Source: Rotaria sp. Silwood1
Lineage: Eukaryota > Rotifera > Eurotatoria > Philodinida > Philodinidae
DNA: 64,000 bases
Reading direction: 5' to 3'
NCBI GenBank assembly: GCA_905250075.1
Contig: CAJNOP010000516.1
Location: 62,001 to 126,000 of the forward strand
Made by a program: the position numbers and the translations under genes. This document shows positions 46,102 to 58,973 of the stretch, one piece after another. Within the stretch, counting starts at the first letter, position 1; each line of letters begins with the position of its first letter. The notes under the pieces were generated by a model, which was not told the DNA's origin, did not search any database, and saw nothing but the letters and a program-made list of their open reading frames with translations.

Positions 46102-49100
46102 ATAAGAACAAAATTTTAATCAACATCTAACGAAAAAAAGAAAAGACTTTATATACATATATGTTGTTTTTTAAACTTTTTGCTTAATATAATCTTTGGT
46201 TTATTTCATATTATCAAATTGATCGTTTTTATTCATTATACTTTAATACATATACTCTATTATGGTTGATGATTGCATGATTGTTTTCTTTTTTTTGATT
46301 GATAATAGCAAAATATTGATAGTTAATAAAGTACAAAATGTTTTAAAAGTATGATTGGAAAAAAATATATATAAATTGTTGTTTAACAATTCAAAAAATT
46401 TACATATATTGTTTTGTACAGTTTGATCGTAACTTTATTGAAGATTTAGAATGTTTGTATCAGAGATGGACAAGTCAGGGGTTTTTAAGGTTCAAGTCAA
46501 ATCTGACTTGACTTGACTTGCCCATCTCTGGTTTGTATCAATCAGAAGTATAAATTGCTGGACAAGTTTAAAAGTCACACACTGATAGAACATTGTATTA
46601 GAATCATATTGCAAAACTCGAACTATCGGAAATTGATCTTGTTAAGAAAAATGTAGAGTATTTATTAGATAGGGCGGCTTTTGAACTAATTGTATTTTGT
46701 AATTAGGACTGAACACTTGATTCTTGTTCATTTTCATATGTACTATTAACTTTTTCTTCAATGAGTACTCGATGTTTTCCTGAACATGATCAATTTTTGA
46801 TAGTTTTAGTTTCATGCATTTTTTGGAATTTGATGTTTTGTTGTTTGATCAAATTCTTAGAACACTCGGTATGATTGATATTTAAGGAATGAACATATTG
46901 ATACATTGAATTGTTAACAATATTATAATTTTTCAATATTATTCATCTAGATATTTACTAAACAAACCTTTTTTTTTTAGAAATAAAATACATTAACTGA
47001 TCCAGTTATCATAATGACATAGTTTGATAACATGAGCATGGAGTTCTTTCAAAGATCAGTTTATTATATCTTGTACTATGTTTCTATGCTCTCAAGGCTA
47101 AGTGTTCGCCCTTCCGGAAGAAAAAAAAAACTAGATAAAACACGAGTTCACTTGTTATAAAATAAAGAACGAATTGAAGTTCTTTTATAATTTCCTTAGT
47201 AAATGGTGTACTATTTCACTTGAATCTACTTCATATTCAAGAGCACATAAAATAATATATGATATATTAATTTTGAAAATCTTCTTGTCCAATTATATCG
47301 ATAAAACAAAAGTGCTAGAGGGAAAAATAGAGTCATGCCCTAGTAATTTTTCTTGATTTCCAATCCTGTAAAAGCATGTTCGGAATCAGAGATGAATAGA
47401 TCGGCAATAAAGGCTATAAAATTTATGTTATTGCTTTTTCTTATTCGATAGCGACTGAAAGTTTTGATAGATTTAAAAATTTTCTATTCAAACAATTTTT
47501 CCGATAAAGAACAAACTGATAGAAAAATAGACAAGAAAATATTTGCCAATTAATGATCTTCGACATCGACAATTTTTTCAAATCTACTGTGTATTTTGTT
47601 TCATTTGTGGTGACTTAGACAATCAACTCATATTTCTAGCCGGAAGGTATTGGGAATTCCGATTCTTGTGTTTTTTGTTTAATGTTTGAAGGAAAATATG
47701 AATACCATATACGAATAATGTCTAGTGATGTTACAGTTTGTGTCATGTAATAGGACTTTAAATTAAAATAAAACTAATTTGAAAAATAAAGTTTTTTTTG
47801 AAGCATTTCGAATGAATTATATCTTTCAAGAAGTTAAACCTTATATATCGATCTTGTTCACATTAAAATTGAATCGAACTATAGTAGATTGTTTCAATAT
47901 TCGACAAAAAAACAAAAGGGAATCCATGACAATTGATTCATTCGTATAATATTATTTTCACTTCATTACAATTGTTTTATTCTTGTTGTTGACGACAGGA
48001 ATCAATTAAAATGCTCTGCACAACATATAAAATATATCTTCTAAAGTTTGCTCTATCTTCAAAAAAAAAAATTTTTTTCTTTTTAAATATTCTGAAAATA
48101 ATAAAAAGAAAAGGAATAACTTATAAGTTTTTTGAATAAATAATTTACAAGTAATCAGTAGTCTCGATTACCAAACAATTCAATACCATGGTTTTAACTT
48201 TTGAAATGATTGAATATGTTTATTATCAAAAGGAGATGCAATTCATCTGATTGAGTTCTTGTTTTTTTTTTATCATAAACTATTTCAATCCAATAAAACT
48301 AACAATCATCCAGATTAGTTCAAATTTCTTTACTAAAACTAAAATTTCTCAATTTTTATATCTCATTGATTAGTAATTTTTATTTTTCTTGATTTAAATC
48401 TTCTTAAATCATATTTTGTTTTGTTTTATAAACACAAGTTTAATTAATGGATATCTATAAAAAAAAGAATAAAAAAATAGCGTAGTTACTCACCAACAAA
48501 AGTTTCCTATCAATATTACATTTATAGAAAGAAAGAAAAATAGTTGAAATTAAAATTTTCTTTTTTTTTCTCACTAATGTCTTCTAACAAAAGAAGTGTG
48601 GTATAATGTAACCAAGGTAAAAGAAACTTTCTATGTATTCATCAACAAACATTTATAGATTCGATGATGTTACTCTTCTATTTCTATTCTATATAGATCT
48701 TAGAACTATATTATAGAGAAAAACTTTTAATGAATCTTTTTATTGACTTTTAACTATGAGAAAAATTATGATTACTTTATATATAAATATTAAGAATAAA
48801 ATGTTCTTGAAAAAAAAAAGTTTAAGACAAGAGTGCCGAAATTTTTCAGTAAGATTTTTCATATTAATTAACACATTTTTTTTCTCTGAAATTAAACATA
48901 TAAAAAGAAATTAAATGATCGTATGGTTCTGGATTTTTATTCAAATGACAAGTTCCAGTTTACGTCAGCAATATAACAAATATAAAGAATCCTTCAATAA
49001 TTAATTCTTTTTTTTGTTTGTATTCGATTACTATGTTGAGCAGATTTTGATAGATGTATCGACGTCATTACTACTACTGTATACTTATTTGCGTCAATCG

Positions 49101-49204
49101 AGAAAAAAGACAATCTTCATAGAAACCAAATATTAAAATTCTATATAAAAAAAGAAAAAAAAATCATTTTTTTTTCTTTTACACAATATAGTTCAAATAA
49201 TAAC
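46102..49204. other. Spacer between the two stomatin genes
   Basis: No gene recognised. It holds one short transposable element (46461-46530). The open frame at 47174-47356 has no family features. AT-rich throughout. Confidence 0.4.
46461..46530. mobile_element. 70-bp hAT-like MITE with 8-bp target duplication
   Basis: Ends CAGAGATGGACAAGTCAG and, inverted, CAGAGATGGGCAAGTCAAG. GTTTGTAT stands directly on both sides (46453-46460 and 46531-46538), a perfect 8-bp duplication typical of hAT elements. The interior is too short to code. Confidence 0.85.
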
Positions 49205-51025
49205 ATGGCAACAACAACGTCATTTAAACATGAAGTTCAAGCATTAAATAACGGAAGTTAGTATCATAATAATAATAAAAAAAAAAAAAAGAAGCAGAAT
49301 TTAATCTATATTATTTTAAGATCGTATTCATCCAACAAACATGACAATGGCATCTGATCAAGCAACAAATATTCATGGTATGTAATAAATTAAAGTTTTT
49401 AATAGATTAATAGTATTTTTATATTTAGTTAATGATGATTCAAATGAAAGTGATTTTGATACATGTGGATGGATATTAATTATTTTTTCGTATATTCTTG
49501 TTATTATTACATTTCCAATTACATTATGTTTTAGTATTAATGTTTGTAAAAATTATTTATTTAAATATAATTAATAAAATAATTCTATTTTTAGGTTGTT
49601 CAAGAATATCAACGTGCTGTGATTTTTCGTCTTGGACGTATTTTACCAGGTTTGTTTTTTGATTGAGAGATTGTATTTTTTTTTTATTGATTATTATCAT
49701 TAATTATTATTTTAGGTGGTGCTAAAGGTCCTGGTCTATTTTTTGTTTTACCTTGTGTTGATACAATCACTAAAGTTGATTTACGAACAACAACATTCAA
49801 TGTTCCACCTCAAGAAGTAAGTTTCTTTATCTATAGTATATATATGTAATAGGACAGTTTTCATGAAAGATGTTGATGATTTGGTGAGAGGTTGTTATCT
49901 AAAAATTTACAGCGGCTGACTACGTTTCAAATATGATATTGAGAAAGAAAAATAATAGACAGTTAAAATGAGTATTATTGTTTTTTTATCGTACAATAGA
50001 TACATTATATTATACTCAATACGCTTTTACGAACATTTACTTACTAAATATGGATTCATTGTTTTTCTTATACGAACTCTGTAAGAAGAAAAAAAACTTG
50101 ACTATTTCAGATTGTTATATATCCAATTCAACATTTAGTAATGAAATTTTCTATAGATATAATATAGACATTTACTGTACGATTGATTCAAACTGTCTAT
50201 TAAAAATTAACTTAATACGAAAGTTATATTAAGAAATTCAATATTGTTTTTTTTTACATTTTTTGATTAGATTTTAACACGTGATTCAGTGACAGTTGCA
50301 GTTGATGCTGTTATTTATAGTCGTGTTGTTGATCCGGTAAGAGATATCTCTCTTTTTTTTTTCATAGATTTCAATAAATAATAATATTTTTAATTAGGTT
50401 GCTTCAGTAACTAAAGTAAATAATGTTTCTTCTGCAACTCAATTATTAGCTCAAACATCATTACGAAATATTCTTGGTACAAAAACACTTCAAGAAATTT
50501 TAAGTGAACGAGAAGCAATAGCTGATCAAATGGAAGTTCAATTAGATGCAGGTACTACATCATGGGGTATTAAAGTTGAACGTGTTGAAATGTATGTTTA
50601 TGTTAAAAATATTATAATTGAATATTTCTCCTATGGTTATTGTTGTTGTTGTTGTTTTCTTTTTTAAATTTTAGTACGGATGTACGTTTACCTCAATCAA
50701 TGCAACGATCAATGGCTGCTGAAGCTGAAGCAAGTCGTGAAGCTCGTGCTAAAGTTATTGCTGCTGAAGGTGAACAAAAAGCATCAAGACAATTAAAAGA
50801 AGCAGCTGATGTTATTGCTGAATCACCAATTGCTTTACAATTACGTTATTTACAAACTTTAGCACAAATATCAGCTGAGAAAAATTCAACAATCGTTTTT
50901 CCTATTCCTGGTAAGTTTTCTTTTTTTGTGATAATGATTAAGTACTAGAGCTTTTATTTTTTTTTTTAAATACTATTTTCTTTATTTTAGTCGAATTTCT
51001 TAGTTTCATTAAACATGGACGTTAA
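49205..51025 (+). CDS. Stomatin (band 7/SPFH membrane protein), copy B
   Basis: Nine exons (49205-49256, 49321-49377, 49429-49541, 49595-49649, 49716-49816, 50271-50336, 50398-50591, 50675-50910, 50991-51025) join to 302 aa, with intron phases as in copy A. The membrane hairpin is [20 protein letters not shown]. The SPFH core has [20 protein letters not shown] and [14 protein letters not shown]; the coiled-coil exon is almost the same as in copy A. Exon 7 differs clearly at both ends (for example [17 protein letters not shown] against [17 protein letters not shown]). The N-terminus before the hairpin is unrelated in detail. Probably a tandem duplicate with partly distinct roles. Confidence 0.93.
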
Positions 51026-52180
51026 ACAAACTCTTCTAAACGATATTCGATTGATGAAATAATAAAACAATTTTTATCTTTATCATTTATTTAAATTTTA
51101 ATGTATTGTTCTGTCAGTGTTGTCGTGTGAGATTGTTGTTTTAATATACATATATGTATCAAAAATTGATAAAATATCGACCGATATAGAATTTCAAAAA
51201 AATGGAATCTTTCTTAATGGATCTTCGAATTAAACATTTTTTCTGAAAAACAAAGTTACGTACAAAAATAAACTTTCTATATAAAAGTCGTTCAGCTTTT
51301 AATAAGTATAACTACATGGTATAATAAACTGAAAATAGTGTTCAATACAGAATTTAGATCAAGATGAAAGCAAAATGTCAAAAACAAACAAATTTTCGTC
51401 GTAAGAAAATAAAATTATGTTAAGTAGAGCAGCAATAGAACTGATTGCGAAAACTTCCGATTGTTTTCAACTCTATGATAGAAGTTGTTGAGTTCTATGT
51501 GAAGACGTTCTTTCTTATTCTATTTTTCAGATGTCTAGTATTCCTACGAAGAGTCATATATTGAAAAAGTACTTCGTATTGAATCAATTAATAACCAAGT
51601 GACAAATTTCTTTCTTTTTTCTGTTGATCGATGTTTGTTTGGCGATATATTTCATTAACATTTTTTTTGAATTGTCTATACACTAATAAAGATTCTATGT
51701 GTACCCAGAGTACTCAATACTGCTCATTGATTAGAAACATTTGTATGTCAAATTGGTATCGATCGTTTTCTTTTCAATGATAGACATAACTTTCTTCACT
51801 TTTAAGGTCGAATCCTTTCTATGTATGGGTCAACAATGATTGGCTATGCCATTATAACATCTTGAGAAAGATAATTTTTAAGGTTTCGAACAATCATTAG
51901 ACTTCATGTTGAACAATATTTGAAACATATCGATTGAAACTTATTTAATAATCATAAATTTTCTTTTTTCTGTTTCGAATACTCAAGTATAATCAATAAA
52001 AACACTTGCTTTTATAACTACTTTATTTCCTATATTTACAAATATGGTTTTTTTTTTGAAAATATATCAGTCTATGAAGATCAAATCAAACAATGTTTTT
52101 TGTCCTTAATTTCATCATTGGAATATATATTATTCCAAAATAAATACACCGGTTATAATAATTGTCTCATATTAATTTAA
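51026..52180. other. Intergenic between stomatin B and the receptor gene
   Basis: AT-rich; probable 3' flanks of two convergent genes. No coding signal seen. Confidence 0.4.
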
Positions 52181-53367
52181 TTATTTCATATCAGATGAAT
52201 TTGTTAAAAGTAAATATTCACTTGCCATTGTACCAAAACTTGATGTATCATTTATTCCTGTTGGTAATATTGTTTGTGGTGATTCATATGAAATAGTACT
52301 AATTAATGTTGGACATAAACTCTCAACACTTAATGTTGAATGACGTGTTTGATTTGATTGTTGAAATGATGAATTATTTTTTGTTGTGAGATTTTCACAT
52401 GAAGCTGTTAGATTACGTTTAATATATGCTGCCATGAATGCTCGTTGTTGCTCTTTTGTTAGAGACAAACATTTAAATGTCATTTTATTAATCTATCAAA
52501 AGAAAAAGCCGCTTTGTTTTTTTTTTATGAATTCTAATCTACATAAATACTTACGTTATTCAAATGATCTTTATTATTTATATTAGTTTGATTATGATAA
52601 AAAAGTTGTTCATATAGAAATGGTCCAATAAATGTATAAACAAAAAATAATGTCCCATAAGCAAGTATATAACTATTATTCATATAAAATGTATAGGATA
52701 ATTTTAATGGAATAAATAAATAAAAACAAATCCATATTATTGTAATACATAAAGCTAAAAGACTTGTTAATAAATAAATTAAATCATTTTTTTTATTATT
52801 TATATGATATCGTATACTTGATTGAAATGAATAAAGAAATAAAAGAAAAAAATTAAATGATAATGAACAAAGAAATAATGGTCGACGACATTCATCTGTA
52901 CATTGTTCAAGTTTTTCTTGATAATTATAATTATAATAAAACCAAACAAGAAGAATAGCTGTTTGAATTAAAATAGCAAGAAAAAAAATTAAAAATGAAC
53001 TTATTGCTATGAGAAAAGTTTTTCGAATTGGACCTGCTATTTTTAATAACCATTCATAAATAAAATGTATATTAAAACCAAGTAAAAGACAAAATGGTAA
53101 AATTTGTAATGCTAATGTTTGAGTTGAACATATTATATTAATTGATGTTGATGATCGAAATAGAAATGTTATTGGTGATATTAATAATAATAAAAGTGAT
53201 AATTGTGAAAAATATATATAAACATTCGATGATGATAAATAATGATTTCGTATAAAAGTAATTATATATGCTATATAAAGAATAAGACCAATAGATACAG
53301 AACCAATAAGACCATATGATGGAAAATCACTCATAAATAATGATAATGAACTATTAATACAAGCCAT
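52181..53367 (-). CDS. Seven-transmembrane receptor, class C GPCR-like
   Basis: Two exons (52555-53367 and 52181-52492) join through a 62-bp GTAAGT..TAG intron to 374 aa. Seven hydrophobic spans are visible, starting near SVSIGLILYIAYIITFI, VYIYFSQLSLLLLLISPI, TQTLALQILPFCLLLGFNI, FLIAISSFLIFFLAILIQTA, PLFLCSLSFNFFLLFLYSF, LLTSLLALCITIIWICFYLF and LAYGTLFFVYTFIGPFL. The helix 4 region (AILIQTAILLVWF) and the loop Cys before helix 3 suggest the family 3 (mGluR/GABA-B) type. A large extracellular ligand domain is absent, only about 18 residues precede helix 1. The C-terminal tail (about 115 aa) is Ser/Thr/Asn-rich and cytoplasmic. No ligand can be named. Another seven-helix family is possible. 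Confidence 0.6.
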
Positions 53368-56300
53368 TTATTGAATAAATGAAAAACACAATATATATCT
53401 AAGAAACAAGAAAAAAAAAATTTATATTCAATATCAATCGATAATTGCTGCTTGAATATTTCATATATTCTCATATCTCAAGTTACCGAATTTAATATAT
53501 GTATATGCATGTTTAGTCAAATATAAATATATATACTGTCACATTATCAACCGAATCGTTATGTATAGTTATAGAGAAGCTAGCTTACTAATGACACTTG
53601 AAAATAGTTCAACTGTCGGTATGTGTGTTCTTATTTGTTCTCTTTCTTTCTTTCTTTTTCTCTTGTTCGTTCGACATTTTGTCTGTATGCTCTCCTAACG
53701 GATCTTTCTTTTTTCCTGCGTCTATCTTTTATGTATTGCATAGTCGCCCACGGACACCGACGTTGTCACTGTCTACAACGATAACGCAACCATAGGACAA
53801 TCATAAAAAAATCGAACATTTATACATTTTGGTCCCCTTTCGCTCTTTAGTTGACGTAACTATATCATTTTACTCAGTCTTTCTTTCTCCGTTTCTTTAT
53901 TCATTTTACAAAAGAAAAAAAAATAAAATTTTTTCTTTTTTTTCATTTATTCTTTACTTAACAAAATCTCATTGTAAAAACTAAATTTACAGATGTATTA
54001 GATTATTAGTTTTTTTTTTTATTTTGAAATAATAAATATTTTTTTTTTATTGTCTCTTTTTACAAAAGATCTTCACATTTAAGAATCTTCTTGTTGTTTG
54101 TATATCATTAAATCTTTCACTGTTTTATTTTTTTTGTCTCTTTTGAATTGTTTCCTCATTGAAATGAATCCTTTCTCTTCAATATGAACGATTAACAAAT
54201 CGAACACATAAGAAACGAAAAGAATGTGTATAGTAACCTTGGGTGTAAAAACTTATAACAATGGGCTAATTGTTGAGAACATAAACAAGGATGTATTTAT
54301 CATTAGATGAATTGTATGTCAGCCATTTTAACATAGATATTAGAAAAAAAAAAAAAAAAATTTATAAAATGAAAGCTATGTGAAAAATGTGAGTATTTAT
54401 TATGATGAAACGTATCTCGTTTATTTCATTTGACAAATGAACTTTAATTATATTTTTGACCATGAGAATATTTGTTTAATTTAAGTAATTATCGTTTTCA
54501 AAAGTTAATGATCAAATAACAAACTAAATAGACTATAGATCATAATGTTGATTTATCATTAGAATTTAAAAAAAAAAAAAAAAAAAGATTAGATTAATAT
54601 GATTTTATTTGATGATAAAAAGAAAAAGAATCATATTTCTTTTCTTTTCTTTTTTTTTTATAATCATTCAATATAAATAAAATGCAAATTACTGAATAAT
54701 CGTAATTTCTTTTTTATTTGACTCCTTTCAATTAAATGAACTAATTTGATTTTAATACCATATGAACAATATATAGAAAAAAGAAAAAATCCGAGTTTTT
54801 AATTTACCACATAAATTTTTCTATTACATGAAATATGGATCAATATTTCACATAAATGAAAATAAATTATACTTAAATTCATTTCAACGACAAGTCTTTG
54901 AACAAATATTATACTGATAATGCCATATAATCGTAAGAAAAAGCAATAATACGTAATTGATATGTCATAATACATAAATGTCGTTCAAGTAGTCTCAAGC
55001 ACATATCAACCGATAAAGCAAAGTGTTTTATATGGAATTGAAGAATGAATGTGCTCTTTTTTTTTATGTACGAAGAAACATTATTTATTTTCACAAATTG
55101 TATTCGAATAAAATAAATAAATTACTATAAATAAATCTTATATTTGTATTATTGTTTCAAATTATTAATTAAATTGACAATTCATACGAAAGAGTACAAT
55201 TAGAAAAAGAATACTTCGAAAAAATAAGCTAATTTGTATATGCTTTGGATGTTGATGAAACATTTTACATTTAGTTAGTTCACTTTTTTATTCTGTTTAT
55301 ATCTGAATAAACTACATATATATATATATATCAGTATCATTATCAAAAAAAAAAAATTCCACAAAGTGTTAAAACTGATATACGCATTTGACTAAAAGAA
55401 CCTGAATATCTATATGTTTAATTTTGATAAGAACAATCTTGATGAAGTATACAATTTTAAACAAAACTGATGTTTTTACTTTGTTCAGATTATATGTTTG
55501 TAGTCACGTATTGATAGATTACTGTTATTAAATGATTATATACAATTGAAGCACGAATAAAAACTATAATTAATGATTGTATCAAGATACTGTCTCAATC
55601 GGCCAGACACTATGACATATAATCTGACTCTTTCTTTTCATCATAAATAACAACATGGTAATGTTGAATGTCAAACGATCATATTACAATGATCTGATAT
55701 ATTTTAGTGAATATATAAACATCATTGAAAATGTCTCTACCTTTCGATTTCGTGTTAACATAGATTTTAAATCATTTTTCATACATGATAAATAAATGTG
55801 ATTTGACATCAAACAATATAAATATTCTATATGAATTCTTTTATACATTTTTGTTAAATTTATTAATTGAGAAAGATTGAACATGTTAGATTCATGTTTT
55901 TTTTTATTATCAACTAATTTTACATTATAAGTGATACGAAAAACTAATTTCTTCATATTTGAATATCAAATCTAGAAGAACTTTTTGTTTTAGTGTTTGA
56001 AAAGGATAAATCTTAAAATAGAATAATATAGTAAGGCTTTTATTTTCAATTAACCGTAATAATTATTCCAATACGAAGATATAGTCAAAATATTTTTTGA
56101 AAATCAATTTACCCATTTTTTTCAATCGTTGAATTTTCGATGATGCAAAGTTTGACCAGTAGAACTTTTCAAATTTTATCTCATCATTTCTTTGAATTAG
56201 ATATTTACTTATTTGTTTCAAAGACTCCTTTTCGCATTATATCTTTTCTACTAGAACACAAAGGTAACTATAAACATTTGGATACAAAGAACGAGATATA

Positions 56301-56558
56301 TTTAGACTTATAGAGAAAGATTTTATCTATAAATATCTACATTACAAGCTCTACTATTTATTCTTGCCATAGCAATAGTATGCAGTAGAATTCAGACAAA
56401 AGAAAATAATTCAAATCGATCATTTTCAAGAAATAAATATTGATATTTTTCCAAAAGACTTTTGTATCGTCTAATATATAAATATATATTTAAAAAAGAA
56501 AAACATCAAATACAAAATGACTATAAAAACAAAAATTGTTAAATCAACACGAAAACTA
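53368..56558. other. Intergenic upstream of the receptor, no gene seen
   Basis: It contains simple repeats (CTTTCTTTCTTT near 53641, TA runs near 55316) and many A/T runs. Open frames of 60-90 aa (53598, 54909, 55684) have no family features. Confidence 0.4.
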
Positions 56559-58680
56559 TTAAACATGTGTTTCATCTAATTTCATGCGTTTATTTGTTTG
56601 TTGATCATCATTCTAAATATAATCAATAAACTTTATAAAAAATGAAAATAAAATCTTATTTTCACTTACTATTGTCGTAGTGATTGTTGGTCGTTTTAGT
56701 TTAATTGGAGCTGTATTCTTATTCGATGTTTTATGCATGGTTATTGTATATATACCACGATCTGATTCATGTTTTTCACCTTGTATTTGTACATGCGATT
56801 CTTTTGTAGATAATTTTAATTTCGATTCACACGATTTCTCTATATCCCTATGAAATATAAAGAATTTATATTATATTTAAGCAAATAAACAATGATCAAC
56901 GTTATCAATGTCGAATTGAAAGTAAATTGATATATTTCTATGAAGAGGCCCCCTCACAAACAAACTTTTTTTTTTATTTTTCCACGGAATTCAACCAAAA
57001 TTTCAGAAAATGTTAGATCTGCGAGTTATAATCAATTTATTGATCAAAAGTACTCTGTACGCTGTCAAGGTTTTCACAGTCAAGATACGAGCTAATATGC
57101 CAGGGCGGTTTTTAAATTGTAGAGTACTACTAGCGCTAAGTCCTCACAGAACATGATTTTTTAAATTTCCTTTGTTTGTTTTAAAAAAATAAAATCTTTT
57201 TCGAAAAATTCTCGAATTCATAGCCAAAAAATTGCTGATAAAAATGCCATTTGTAAATTTTTTATTTCGCCAATAGAGAAATTCAAAAAAATGGCTCTGT
57301 TACAATCTAGCCCTAACTAGGGGGACATTCCCAGGTGAAGGAGCGCTTTTCAGCCGGAGTTTTGCGCATCTTGTAACCCATAGTGAGCTATGCCTATGGT
57401 AAAAAAAGTTCCGGTTTCTGGCTTGATTCTGAGGAGATACCGAGCTCCTAGCGAATTTTCTCTATAGTATGCCTACATTATTAGCAAAGCTATACTTTCG
57501 AATTTTGACCTGAAACTTTGCTTGCATTAAAGGCCTCAGCTAGACTAGTTTGCATAACAAATTTTTGAAGTTTTGAACAAAGTCTCTCTAAGATACGAAG
57601 CTTTGAAAAAGATGCATAGTATATATATTATTATGAAAAGGGACTATACCTTGATAGTTTCATATCTTAGAGAGAGTTTGTTCAAAACTTCAAAAATTTG
57701 TTATGCAAACTAGTCTAGCTGAGGCCTTTATGCAAGCAAAGTTTCAGGTCAAAATTCGAAAGTATAGCTTTGCTAACAATGTAGGCATACTATAGAGAAA
57801 ATTCCCTAGGAGCTCGGTATCTCCTCAGAATCAAGCCAGAAACCGGAACTTTTTTTTTTACCATAGGCATAGCTCACTATGGGTTGCAAAGATGCGCAAA
57901 TTCTATATTGAGTAAGATTTGTCCGCACAAACAATATACTCGAAGAAACGAAAAATAAATTTTTAAAAACTCGATTTTTTTCAATATTGAGGTTCAGAAA
58001 AACTTATACAATATCCTTAAAGTTCATTATAAAATCAATGAACTATAGTGCATTTGAGAGTAGACATTTTGCTCTATTTAACGAGCTATAAATCATAAAA
58101 TTGACTTTGTCTAAAAGGAAACCTTAATAAAATCATGAGCTGATTAATTACATTCGAAATTCATGAAGTTACGAACGGTTTCATACACAAAAGCCGCTTC
58201 AATATAACAATCACAGTTCCGATCTCGATCTCAAGATTAGGATCATCTTGCCTATATCTACTATCGACATAATATCACACAAGCAAATTCAATCTATTTT
58301 TTTTAACATCGAATAGAATTTGCTTTTTATTTCCTGCTTACTCTAAATCAGTGGATAACGATCGTTTTGCTCCGTTGAATTTTGTTTGACTATTTGAAAG
58401 CATTGTTCCCAAATGATTTGTACGAAATTTTCGTTGAGGTAATGGTGCAATATATTTATAAAATAATTGAACTAATTCATATTTATCATTTGTTATATCA
58501 GAACCAACAAACTAATAAATATAAATAATATTAAAAAAGAAAATTAATAATTAATATATATATATATTTCTTAGAAAAACATATTGTGTATATGTTTTCT
58601 TTTGTTTCGTTTACTTTTATTAAATATTTTTGTAATTGTTCAATAGTTAATATTTCCGGATGTGTTAAATCAGTATTCAT
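56559..58680 (-). CDS. Ashwin family protein
   Basis: Four minus-strand exons (58615-58680, 58342-58511, 56670-56847, 56559-56612) join in frame to 155 aa. Ashwin is a small nuclear protein found with the tRNA-splicing ligase complex in vertebrates. Family marks: an N-terminal HPEILTIEQLQKYL (Ashwin has L-x-HPELLS...L), then DKYELVQLFYKYIAPLPQRK followed by FRTNHLG, the conserved PLPQR-x(5-6)-R/N block, and a basic tail with APIKLKRPT and NKRMKL. It is shorter than vertebrate Ashwin (about 230 aa). Intron 3 is 1494 bp and carries a long foldback repeat; the other introns are 57-103 bp. It lies 293 bp downstream of NUS1 on the same strand. Confidence 0.8.
57361..57900. repeat. Foldback element in the Ashwin intron, ~240-bp arms
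   Basis: The left arm starts TTTGCGCATCTTGTAACCCA and the right arm ends TGGGTTGCAAAGATGCGCAAA; the two pair over about 240 bp with few differences (inner ends near 57600 and 57658). The spacer is about 57 bp. It looks like a non-autonomous foldback transposon; target duplications were not identified. Confidence 0.85.
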
Positions 58681-58973
58681 CTATAAATAATGTCAAAGAT
58701 AAAAGTTATTCTTTTTATTCTTGTTTTTTTTTTCCTTTCTCTATCCAAAAAAAAAAACAAAACAAATGCTCAAAGTGAGTCATATGAATAACAGAAAACA
58801 AAAATAAATAAAAGGATAACAAATATTAACCCATAATCAATTGAATAAATCAAAAAAAAAATACGAAGATATACCATTTTATATTCGAAAAGGCTAACAA
58901 ATCACTTGAGACTTTTTTCTTTATTTTGTCATTCAATTTCATAATAGTTTATCTGATTAAGTTAAACAAACTA

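Noticed and set aside
49978..50232. 84-aa plus-strand frame
   Set aside because: It lies inside intron 5 of stomatin B and has no domain; same for 44635-44832 in stomatin A.
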